From an uncultured Lysobacter sp. (lineage in GTDB: Bacteria > Pseudomonadota > Gammaproteobacteria > Xanthomonadales > Xanthomonadaceae), in the NCBI GenBank assembly GCA_946480055.1, contig CAMLID010000094.1:1-12664 (forward strand): a DNA stretch of 12,664 bases. The letters are read 5' to 3'. The number at the start of each line of letters is the position of its first letter. The first letter of the stretch is position 1. The position numbers and the translations under genes were made by a program. The notes beneath the pieces were generated by a model. That model was not told the origin of the DNA and did not search any database. It saw only the letters and a list, made by a program, of their open reading frames with translations. Below are positions 6,693 to 12,664 of the stretch, one piece after another.

Positions 6693-7529
6693 TTATCCGC
6701 CGCGCTCCTTGCGCTTGGCGCGATCCCAGTAGCCGTCCTGGGCGTCCAGCGACAAACTCGCCAGCGAGGTACCGTCCGCGGCCGCGAGCGTCTCCATCGT
6801 GCGGAACCGCCGCTCGAACTTGAGGTTCGCGCGACGCAGGGCGGCGCCGACGTCGACCTTGCCGTGCCGGGCCAGATTGGCGGCGACGAACAGCAGATCG
6901 CCGATCTCGTCCTCGAGGCGGTCGTGCGCTGCGGCATCGTCAGGTGCCGCAGCGACGGCGTCGAACTCGGCACGCACTTCGTCGATCTCTTCGTGCAGCT
7001 TGGCGATCACCGGCGTCACGTTCGGCCAGTCGAAACCGACCGAGGCCGCGCGCTTCTGCAGTTTCACCGCGCGCTGCCATTCCGGCAGGCCGCGGGCGAT
7101 GCCGGCCAGCGCGGAGGTATCGTCCTCGCCGGCCGCCGCGCGCTCGCGCCGCTTCTGTTCTTCCCAGGCCACGGTCTGGGCTTCGGCGTCCTCGACCCTG
7201 GCACCGGCGAACACGTGCGGGTGGCGGCGCACCATCTTGTCGCTGATCGCCGCGACCACGTCGTCGAAACCGAACGCGCCCTGCTCCTGGGCCATGCGCG
7301 CGTGGAACACGACCTGCAGCAGCAGGTCGCCGAGTTCGTCCTTCAGCGCCGGCAGGTCGTCGCGGTCGATCGCGTCGGCGACTTCGTAGGCTTCCTCGAC
7401 CGTGTACGGCGCGATCGTGGCGAAGGTCTGCTCGACGTCCCAGGGGCAGCCGCCGACCGGGTCGCGCAAGCGCGCCATGATCGCGACCAGGCCGGCGATG
7501 CCGTCCGGCAGTTCGGTACCGTCAGCCAT
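6693..7529 (-). CDS. mazG: Nucleoside triphosphate pyrophosphohydrolase MazG
   Basis: MazG hydrolyses NTPs and dNTPs to the monophosphate plus pyrophosphate, clearing aberrant nucleotides, and in E. coli it modulates ppGpp-linked stress. The 278 residues show both tandem MazG domains. The N-terminal one begins with LRDPVGGCPWD (21-31), has EEAYEVADAI (45-54) and ELGDLLLQVVFHA (65-77). The C-terminal one has EEIDEVRAE (180-188) and DEIGDLLFVAANLAR (207-221), preserving the acidic metal-binding pattern. E. coli MazG has 263 residues. The start overlaps the end of cysQ by 8 bases and has only a weak GGGA upstream, so it is probably translated from the same message as nudE and cysQ. The C-terminal lysine/arginine-rich tail AKRKERGG (271-278) is unremarkable for the family. 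Confidence 0.96.
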   Translation of the reverse strand: MADGTELPDGIAGLVAIMARLRDPVGGCPWDVEQTFATIAPYTVEEAYEVADAIDRDDLPALKDELGDLLLQVVFHARMAQEQGAFGFDDVVAAISDKMVRRHPHVFAGARVEDAEAQTVAWEEQKRRERAAAGEDDTSALAGIARGLPEWQRAVKLQKRAASVGFDWPNVTPVIAKLHEEIDEVRAEFDAVAAAPDDAAAHDRLEDEIGDLLFVAANLARHGKVDVGAALRRANLKFERRFRTMETLAAADGTSLASLSLDAQDGYWDRAKRKERGG

Positions 7530-8355
7530 CGAGGCATTCCCGCCAGGGCAGCGCCGGATCGCCGACGGCGATGAAGTCGCCGTTGAGGATGCGCGCGCGC
7601 TGGTTGTAGCGGAACGGCCGGCCGCTGGGATCCAGCACCTGACCGCCCGCGGCTTCGAGCACGCATTGGCCGGCGGCGGTATCCCATTCGCTGGTCGGAC
7701 CGAAACGCGGGTAGATGTCCATGCCGCCCTCGGCGATGCGGCAGAACTTCAGCGACGAGCCCAGCCCGATCGGTTCGACCTGGCCGCCGGCGAGATCGGA
7801 CAGCCGCGCCATGAAAGCCTCGGTGCGGGCGTCGCGGTGCGAACGGCTTGCGGCCACACGCAGCGGTGGAGTCGCGGGGATGCGTACCTGCAACAGTCGC
7901 TCCTGATCGCCATCGCGACGGAACGCGCGGCCGCCGCGCACGCCGTACCAGAGCCCGCCGCCGACCGGCGCCTGGACTACGCCGAACATCGGCACACCGT
8001 CGTCGATCAGGGCCAGGTTGACTGTGAATTCGCCGTTGCGCTTGACGAACTCGCGGGTGCCGTCGAGCGGATCCACCAGCCACAGCCGGCGCCACTGCCG
8101 GCGCTGCTCGAACGACACCTCGTGCGCGGATTCCTCCGACAGCACCGGAATGTCGGGCGTGAGCCTGGCCAGGCCGTCGACGATGCAATGGTGCGCGGCC
8201 AGGTCGGCCGCGGTCAGCGGCGAGGCGTCGGCCTTGTGTTCGACGTCGAAGTCCTGTTCGTAGATCGCCAGGATCGCCGCGGCGGCGTCGCGCGCGATCG
8301 CGATCGCGCCTTCGATCAAGGCGGTGTTTACATAGTCGGGGGCGGTGTCGGTCAT
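7522..8355 (-). CDS. cysQ: 3'(2'),5'-bisphosphate nucleotidase CysQ
   Basis: CysQ removes the 3'-phosphate from 3'-phosphoadenosine 5'-phosphate (PAP), the by-product of sulfate assimilation and of acyl-carrier-protein loading. It belongs to the lithium-sensitive, magnesium-dependent inositol monophosphatase superfamily. The 277 residues show KADASPLTAAD (41-51), SEES with Glu74/Glu75, the metal-binding motif DPLDGTREF (95-103) and the C-terminal motif WDTAAGQ (224-230). I chose the ATG at 8355 because it overlaps the nudE stop by 4 bases (ATGA). An in-frame ATG 6 codons earlier (8373) is possible but less likely. There is no ribosome-binding site of its own, so coupling to nudE is likely. 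No sulfate-assimilation genes are in the window. Confidence 0.95.
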   Translation of the reverse strand: MTDTAPDYVNTALIEGAIAIARDAAAAILAIYEQDFDVEHKADASPLTAADLAAHHCIVDGLARLTPDIPVLSEESAHEVSFEQRRQWRRLWLVDPLDGTREFVKRNGEFTVNLALIDDGVPMFGVVQAPVGGGLWYGVRGGRAFRRDGDQERLLQVRIPATPPLRVAASRSHRDARTEAFMARLSDLAGGQVEPIGLGSSLKFCRIAEGGMDIYPRFGPTSEWDTAAGQCVLEAAGGQVLDPSGRPFRYNQRARILNGDFIAVGDPALPWRECLDG

Positions 8356-8900
8356 GCTTGGGTACGCAACCATTCGCGGGCGATGAACAGCGCCGCGATG
8401 CTGCGGCCTTCGGAAAAGTCCTCGCACAGGATCAACTCGTGCAGGCGATCGAGCTTCCAGGGCACGACTTCGAGCTCTTCGGGTTCGTCGCCGGGCAGGC
8501 GCTCGGGGTAGAGATCGCGCGCGACCACCAACTGCGCCTGGTGGCTCATGTAGGTCGGCGCCAGCGACAGCGAACGCAGCAGGGTCAACGAACGCGCGCC
8601 GTAGCCGGCTTCTTCCTTGAGTTCGCGGTCGGCGGCCTCGATCGCGCTCTCGCCCTCGTCGATCCGGCCCTTGACCAGGCCCAGCTCGTAGCGGTGCACG
8701 CCGGCGGCGTACTCGCGCACCAGCAGCACGGTCTCGGCGTCGATCATCGGCACCACCACCACGGCGCCGTGGCCGCGCCCGAGCAGGCGCTCGTAGCGGC
8801 GGCGTTCGCCGTTGGAGAACTCCAGGTCCAGCCGTTCCAGCTTGTAGGGGCCGGCGTCGTGCTCGGTGACCGCGTGGATGATGGGCAGGCGCCGGCTCAC
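8352..8900 (-). CDS. nudE: ADP compounds hydrolase NudE (Nudix)
   Basis: NudE is a Nudix hydrolase that in E. coli cleaves ADP-ribose, diadenosine triphosphate and NADH. The 182 residues match the E. coli protein (186 residues) along their length, including LDLEFSNG (24-31), LVREYAAG (60-67), DLYPERLPGDEPE and the C-terminal ALFIAREWL. The Nudix box is complete: Gly78, Glu84 and RELKEEAGY (92-100). The start is a GTG (8898-8900). It is supported by an AGGAG ribosome-binding site 7 bases upstream (8908-8912) and by alignment with the E. coli N-terminus. It is the first gene of the nudE-cysQ-mazG cluster and is divergent from bioA, with only 53 bases between their start codons. Confidence 0.95.
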   Translation of the reverse strand: MSRRLPIIHAVTEHDAGPYKLERLDLEFSNGERRRYERLLGRGHGAVVVVPMIDAETVLLVREYAAGVHRYELGLVKGRIDEGESAIEAADRELKEEAGYGARSLTLLRSLSLAPTYMSHQAQLVVARDLYPERLPGDEPEELEVVPWKLDRLHELILCEDFSEGRSIAALFIAREWLRTQA

Positions 8901-8941
8901 GAGACCGCTCCTGCGATAGGTGTGCGGGGCGCAAAAGGCGG

Positions 8942-8947
8942 GATAAT
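8942..8947 (+). promoter_or_regulatory. Candidate -10 element of bioA
   Basis: GATAAT differs from the sigma-70 consensus TATAAT at one base. It ends 6 bases before the ATG at 8954, which would put transcription start at or next to the start codon, so the message may be leaderless. No good -35 hexamer stands 16-18 bases upstream. The element lies in the 53-base divergent gap shared with nudE. Confidence 0.4.
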
Positions 8948-8953
8948 GCCCGG

Positions 8954-10375
8954 ATGCAGGAAACGAATCAGCATGCCGCGATGCTAGCAGAGGGCGGCGT
9001 CTCCGAGGCCGAAGCCTGGCGCAAACGCGACCTCGCCGTGCTCTGGCACCCGTGCACGCAAATGCGCGAGCACCCCGACACGCTGCCGCTGCTGCCGGTC
9101 GCCAGCGGCCAGGGGCCGTGGCTGATCGGGCGCGACGGGCGCCGCTATCTGGACGCGATCTCGAGCTGGTGGACCAACCTGTTCGGCCACGCCGAGCCGC
9201 GCATCGCCGAGGCCATCGCGACCCAGGCGCGCACGCTGGAGCACGTGATCCTGGCCGGCTGTTCGCACGCGCCGGCGGTGGAGCTGGCCGAGCGTCTGCT
9301 CCGGATCGCCCCGCGCGAGCCCGGCCGCGCCCCGCTGAGCAAGGTGTTCTACGCCGACAACGGATCGGCCGGGGTCGAGGTCGCGTTGAAGATGGCCTTC
9401 CACTGGTTCCGCAACCGCGGCGTGACCGGGCGCACCAAGTTCATCGCCCTGGACAACGGCTACCACGGCGAAACCCTGGGCGCGCTCGCGGTCGGCGACA
9501 TCCCGCTGTACCGGCGCGTCTACGCGCCGCTGCTGGCCGAGGCGTTGTTCGCGCCCTCGCCCGACACTTACCTGTGCGAGCCCGGCGAAACCCCGGCACA
9601 GCGCGCGCAGCAGGCCGCCGACGGCCTGCGCGCCGTGCTCGAACGCCACGCCGGCGAGGTCTGCGCGCTGATCCTGGAGCCGCGCGTGCAGTGCGCCGGC
9701 GGCATGCGCATGCACGACGCTTCCTACCTGCGACATGTACGCGCGCTGTGCGACGAGTTCGGCGTGTTCCTGATCGTCGACGAGATCGCGGTCGGCTTCG
9801 GCCGCACCGGCACGATGTTCGCGTCCGAACAAGCCGGCATCGCCCCCGACCTGCTGTGCCTGTCCAAGGGGCTGACCGGCGGCGCCCTGCCGCTGGCGGC
9901 GGTGCTGACCACCCAGGCCATCTACGACGGCTTCCTCGACGATTCGCGCGAACGCGCCTTCCTGCATTCGCACAGTTACACCGGCAACCCGCTGGCCTGC
10001 GCCGCGGCACTGGCCTCGCTGGGCATCTTCGCCAGCGACGACATCGTCGCGCGCAACCGCGCCACCGCCGCGCGCATGGCCGCGCTGGCCGAACCGCTGA
10101 CCGTGCATGCCCACGTCGCCGATGCGCGCCAGGCCGGCATGATCGTCGCCTTCGAACTCAGCCGCGGCGGCGACAAGCGCACGCCGTTCGATCCGGCCGC
10201 GCGGATCGGCCTGCGCGCCTATCGCGCGGCGCTGGAACGCGGCGTGCTGCTGCGGCCGTTGGGCGACGTGCTGTACTGGATGCCGCCCTACTGCATCGAC
10301 GACGATGCGCTGGAACTGCTCGCGCGCACCACGCGCGAGGCCATCGATCACGCGGTCGCGGAGGCGCTGGCATGA
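8954..10375 (+). CDS. bioA: Adenosylmethionine-8-amino-7-oxononanoate aminotransferase BioA
   Basis: BioA converts 7-keto-8-aminopelargonic acid to 7,8-diaminopelargonic acid in biotin synthesis, using pyridoxal phosphate and, in the classical enzyme, S-adenosylmethionine as amino donor. The 473 residues (E. coli 429) match fold type I class III aminotransferases: WHPCTQM (31-37), SSWWTNLFGH (70-79), NGYHGET (168-174), Asp276 in VDEIAVGFGRTG and the Schiff-base lysine 305 in LSKGLTGG. At the position of E. coli Tyr17 there is Cys34, and at Asp147 there is Glu173, while Tyr170 and Arg284 are kept. The ATG at 8954 has no ribosome-binding site; a -10-like GATAAT directly before it suggests a leaderless message. 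An in-frame ATG at 8981 is an alternative. The stop overlaps rsmE by 4 bases. No other biotin genes are in the window. Confidence 0.95.
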   Translation: MQETNQHAAMLAEGGVSEAEAWRKRDLAVLWHPCTQMREHPDTLPLLPVASGQGPWLIGRDGRRYLDAISSWWTNLFGHAEPRIAEAIATQARTLEHVILAGCSHAPAVELAERLLRIAPREPGRAPLSKVFYADNGSAGVEVALKMAFHWFRNRGVTGRTKFIALDNGYHGETLGALAVGDIPLYRRVYAPLLAEALFAPSPDTYLCEPGETPAQRAQQAADGLRAVLERHAGEVCALILEPRVQCAGGMRMHDASYLRHVRALCDEFGVFLIVDEIAVGFGRTGTMFASEQAGIAPDLLCLSKGLTGGALPLAAVLTTQAIYDGFLDDSRERAFLHSHSYTGNPLACAAALASLGIFASDDIVARNRATAARMAALAEPLTVHAHVADARQAGMIVAFELSRGGDKRTPFDPAARIGLRAYRAALERGVLLRPLGDVLYWMPPYCIDDDALELLARTTREAIDHAVAEALA

Positions 10376-11109
10376 GGCTGACCCGGGTCCACATCGACCA
10401 GACGCTGCACGCCGGCAGCGAGATCGCCCTGCCCGAGGGGCCGGCCACGCATCTGGCGCGGGTGCTGCGGCTGGGCGTCGGCGATGCCTGCGTGCTGTTC
10501 AACGGCGACGGCCACGACTACCCGGCGCGCATCGTCGCCCTGGGCAAGCGCGAGCTGCGGGTGGCGATCGGCGAGGCTTCCGCGGTCGACCGCGAATCGC
10601 CGCTGCGACTGATCCTGCTGCAGGGCATCGCGCGCGGCGAGAAGATGGATCTGATCCTGCAGAAGGCGACCGAACTCGGCGTGGCCGCGCTGCATCCGCT
10701 GTGGTCGCAACGCAGCGAGGTCAAGCTGGACGAGGCGCGCGCCGAGAAGCGGCTCGCACACTGGCGCAGCGTGGTCGCCTCGGCCTGCGAACAAAGCGGT
10801 CGCGCGCAGGTGCCCGAAGTGGCCGCGCCGCTGTCGCTCACCGCGGCGCTGGCCGCGCTGCCGGCCGGGGGCTTGCGCCTGATCCTGGACCCGGAAGGCG
10901 AACTCGCGTTCTCGACCCTGGCCGTGGACGAGGGTGCGCCGGTCTATCTCGCCATTGGCCCCGAGGGCGGCTGGTCGCCCTTGGACCGCGAGCAGTTGCG
11001 CGCCGCCGGCTTCGCCGGTCTCAAGCTCGGGCCGCGCATCCTGCGCACCGAAACCGCGGGCCTGGCTGCGATCGCGGCCTTGCAGGCACGGTTCGGCGAT
11101 CTGGCCTGA
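10372..11109 (+). CDS. rsmE: 16S rRNA (uracil1498-N3)-methyltransferase RsmE
   Basis: RsmE methylates U1498 of 16S rRNA in the 30S subunit using S-adenosylmethionine and belongs to the SPOUT knot family. The 245 residues, a usual length, comprise a PUA-like N-terminal domain (about 1-72) with HLARVLRLGVGD (27-38) and the knot domain (about 75-245) with KMDLILQKATELG (91-103), the cofactor-binding IGPEGGWSP (195-203) and LRTETA (224-229). The reading frame is open far upstream inside bioA. I placed the start at the ATG overlapping the bioA stop, because it matches the family's N-terminus and has GGAGG 7 bases before it (10360-10364). It converges with the acyltransferase gene across the repeat-bearing gap. 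Confidence 0.95.
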   Translation: MRLTRVHIDQTLHAGSEIALPEGPATHLARVLRLGVGDACVLFNGDGHDYPARIVALGKRELRVAIGEASAVDRESPLRLILLQGIARGEKMDLILQKATELGVAALHPLWSQRSEVKLDEARAEKRLAHWRSVVASACEQSGRAQVPEVAAPLSLTAALAALPAGGLRLILDPEGELAFSTLAVDEGAPVYLAIGPEGGWSPLDREQLRAAGFAGLKLGPRILRTETAGLAAIAALQARFGDLA

Positions 11110-11118
11110 GAACGACGC

Positions 11119-11209
11119 GCGATGCGGTTCGCCTACGGCTCAGCGCATCCTACGGAGCGCAGGAATCGTCCGGAACGCAGGATGCGGTGAGCACAGCGAA
11201 CCGCATCGC
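11119..11209. repeat. REP-like inverted repeat pair between converging genes
   Basis: Two units of 32 and 30 bases (11119-11150 and 11180-11209) lie in opposite orientation. Their outer 14 bases, GCGATGCGGTTCGC and GCGAACCGCATCGC, are perfect reverse complements, and the units otherwise differ mostly in a small central loop. Each unit can also form its own hairpin; the second has 8-base arms GATGCGGT/ACCGCATC (11181-11188, 11199-11206). The core resembles dispersed palindromic repeats that I recall from Xanthomonadaceae genomes. The position between two gene ends suits a REP/BIME element and a bidirectional transcription end or mRNA stabiliser. No REP-associated transposase is in the window. 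Confidence 0.8.
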
Positions 11210-11226
11210 ACACCCGACTCCCCGCG

Positions 11227-12315
11227 CTAGATCTTGAAGTAGATCCGCTGGGCATTCAGCAGCCGCACCACGCCCCACCACAGCGCCACGAACGCGAGCG
11301 CATAGGCCAACGATGGCAGAGTCGGACCGAAGCGCGGCGTCATCCAACCCGCGAAAGCGTGTCGATACAGCGGCTCCAGCCAGCCGGCAGCGACCAGCGC
11401 ATACAGCAGGAACGCCGAGCCGGCGTAGGCCGCGATCGCGTTGACGCCGAAGGCGCGGCCGAGCGCAGGCCAGCCGCGCCGGTCGATCGCGAGGTGGAAG
11501 GCCGCCAGCGTCCAGCAGGCGATGCCGCCGGTCCACAGCACGTAGCTGGACGTCCACAGATTCTTGTTGAACGGCTGGGCGTAGGACGCGGCATAGCCCA
11601 GCGCCATGCACACGGCGCCGGCGACCCACGGCGCGCGCAAGCGTCCGGCGCGCAGCCAATCGCCCGCGCGCAGTCCGAGCAGGGTCGTCGCCAACGCGCC
11701 CAAGGTGCTGAGCAGGCCTTCGGGATCGTGGCCGCGGCCGCTGACCGGCTCCAGTTGGTAAACGTGGACGCCCAGCAATTGCGTATCGAAACGACTGGCG
11801 AGGTTGGCGTAGGGCTCGTAGCTGCCGCCCGCGGCCAGCAACAGGCCGTAGCCGCCCAGCAGCGCGATCAGCAGTTGCCACTGCGCACGCGCCGGCAGCC
11901 AGATCGCGCACAGCCCGGCCGCGCCGAAGCATAGGCCGATCCGTTGCAGCACGCCCATCACGCGGTAGTGCGCCAGGTCGAACGCCCACCACGCGCACAA
12001 GTGCAGCAGCAGGCCGAGGGCGAGGATGCGGGCGGCGCGGGTCAGCACCGTGCGGGTCAACTCGGGCCGCGCGTCGCCGCGTTCCAGACGCGGGTTCAGG
12101 GCCAGCGCAATCGACACGCCGACGATGAACAGGAACATCGGAAAGATCAGGTCCGTCGGCGTGCAGCCGTGCCAGGGCGCGTGCAGCAGCGGCGCATAGA
12201 CGTGGCCCCAGTCGCCGGGATTGTTGACCAGCAGCATCGCCGCCACGGTCAGGCCGCGCAGCGCATCGACCGAGGAGTAACGCGGCGAGGCAGCGGAGGT
12301 CGCGGTGGCGCCCAC
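11227..12315 (-). CDS. HGSNAT/COG4299-family membrane acyltransferase
   Basis: This 362-residue multi-pass inner-membrane protein resembles the bacterial relatives (COG4299, called NagX in some sugar regulons) of human heparan-alpha-glucosaminide N-acetyltransferase, which passes acetyl groups across a membrane onto a sugar amine. The hallmarks are SSVDALRGL (14-22), HAPWHGCTPTDLIFPMFLF (45-63), GHDPEGLLSTLGA (195-207) and PFNKNLWTSSYVLWTGG (248-264), with about ten hydrophobic helices. His45 appears to match the catalytic histidine of the human enzyme. The sugar acceptor is unknown; cell-wall amino sugars are possible. The only start compatible with the family N-terminus is a GTG at 12315, with no visible ribosome-binding site. 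It lies 19 bases after the stop of the CheW-domain gene, so the two may share a message. No GlcNAc-utilisation genes are nearby. Confidence 0.9.
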   Translation of the reverse strand: MGATATSAASPRYSSVDALRGLTVAAMLLVNNPGDWGHVYAPLLHAPWHGCTPTDLIFPMFLFIVGVSIALALNPRLERGDARPELTRTVLTRAARILALGLLLHLCAWWAFDLAHYRVMGVLQRIGLCFGAAGLCAIWLPARAQWQLLIALLGGYGLLLAAGGSYEPYANLASRFDTQLLGVHVYQLEPVSGRGHDPEGLLSTLGALATTLLGLRAGDWLRAGRLRAPWVAGAVCMALGYAASYAQPFNKNLWTSSYVLWTGGIACWTLAAFHLAIDRRGWPALGRAFGVNAIAAYAGSAFLLYALVAAGWLEPLYRHAFAGWMTPRFGPTLPSLAYALAFVALWWGVVRLLNAQRIYFKI

Positions 12316-12334
12316 GCTGCGTGCGGGGTATCGC

Positions 12335-12664
12335 TCAGGCGGCCTGCGCGAGCGCGCCGCCGATCAGGGCTTCGACCGCGACCAGGTCGGGCACGAAGGC
12401 CACGTCCTCGTTGAGCACGACGCGCGCATGCACGCCCTGCGGGATGCCTTCCTGATTCGTGTCCAGCTGCAGGCCGTCCTGCGACACCGTGACCAGGCGC
12501 GGGAAGCCCTGGGTCAGGATCGCGAAGTACGGCGCGCGCGGATCGCCGCCCAGCGCCTTCAGCACGATGACCTTGCTGCCCAGCGCGGCATTCTCGTTGG
12601 CGAAGCCGGCCATCTCGGCGAACGCGATCAGCGGCAGCTGCCAGCCACGCCAGCGCAGACGGCC
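12335..12664 (-). CDS. ChpC-like CheW-domain protein (5' end cut by window edge)
   Basis: This is the C-terminal 109 residues of a CheW-domain adaptor; the frame is open to the window edge, so the start is outside. The visible part opens with a CheW core pattern, LRWRGWQLPLIAF, followed by KVIVLKALGGDP and YFAILTQGFPRLVTV. These resemble Pseudomonas aeruginosa ChpC, the second CheW-type linker of the Pil-Chp system that controls type IV pilus twitching, more than canonical CheW. It would couple a chemoreceptor to a CheA/ChpA kinase. An internal ATG at 12613 would give a 92-residue protein, but this would delete the conserved WRG segment, so it is not the real start. No other chemotaxis gene is visible. 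Confidence 0.82.
   Translation of the reverse strand, partial: GRLRWRGWQLPLIAFAEMAGFANENAALGSKVIVLKALGGDPRAPYFAILTQGFPRLVTVSQDGLQLDTNQEGIPQGVHARVVLNEDVAFVPDLVAVEALIGGALAQAA

Noticed and set aside
8356..8934. N-terminal extension of cysQ across nudE
   Set aside because: The extra 193 codons are an arginine-rich shadow of nudE. The CysQ family N-terminus begins at 8355, which overlaps the nudE stop by ATGA.
8984..10351. Minus-strand open frame of 455 codons opposite bioA
   Set aside because: bioA is certain from its motifs. The opposite frame has no family resemblance and follows from codon bias.
9052..10371. In-frame extension of rsmE upstream through bioA, giving a 685-residue protein
   Set aside because: The extension is out of frame with bioA and Arg/Ala-rich. 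RsmE of normal length begins at 10372, with a ribosome-binding site and a 4-base overlap.

Overview
This is a high-GC (roughly 68-70% by eye) chromosomal segment that looks like a xanthomonad gammaproteobacterium, most like Lysobacter and its relatives. The reasons are the protein similarities I recognise, the close packing of genes with 4-base ATGA overlaps, and a repeat pair (11119-11209) whose core resembles repeats I recall from Xanthomonadaceae intergenic regions. The genus is inferred, not proven. Most of the window is core metabolism and envelope or signalling genes. I see no tRNA, rRNA, CRISPR array, insertion sequence, phage gene or attachment site.

Layout. (1) 1-5751, minus strand: an OmpR-type response regulator and its histidine kinase are followed, after a 258-base gap, by a MacA-like adaptor, a MacB-like ATPase and a MacB-like permease, the last cut by the window edge a few residues before its end. 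The pump genes overlap by 4 bases each. The layout suggests a sensor pair controlling its own tripartite export or efflux system. The adaptor carries an insertion of about 140 residues, glycine-rich with two LTxxQ/Spy-like helices, that E. coli MacA lacks. (2) 5860-6201, plus strand: a small four-helix DUF486/DMT membrane protein. (3) 6232-8900, minus strand: nudE, cysQ and mazG, overlapping at each junction, then a small Mpo1-like (DUF962) membrane protein after a 155-base gap. The first three hydrolyse ADP-ribose/dinucleotides, PAP and NTPs, so they read as a nucleotide-hygiene operon. (4) 8954-11109, plus strand: bioA (biotin synthesis) overlaps rsmE (16S rRNA m3U1498 methyltransferase) by 4 bases. 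(5) 11110-11226: a short gap between converging genes holding the inverted repeat pair. (6) 11227-12664, minus strand: a ChpC-like CheW-domain protein, cut at its N-terminus by the window edge, followed by a HGSNAT/COG4299-type multi-pass acyltransferase.

Nothing in the window amounts to a clearly new system. The points most worth a second look are the adaptor insertion, the 10-bp direct repeats plus inverted repeat in front of the response regulator gene, the possible mutually exclusive hairpins between mazG and the DUF962 gene, and two active-site substitutions in BioA relative to E. coli. No gene-free stretch exceeds 300 bases.
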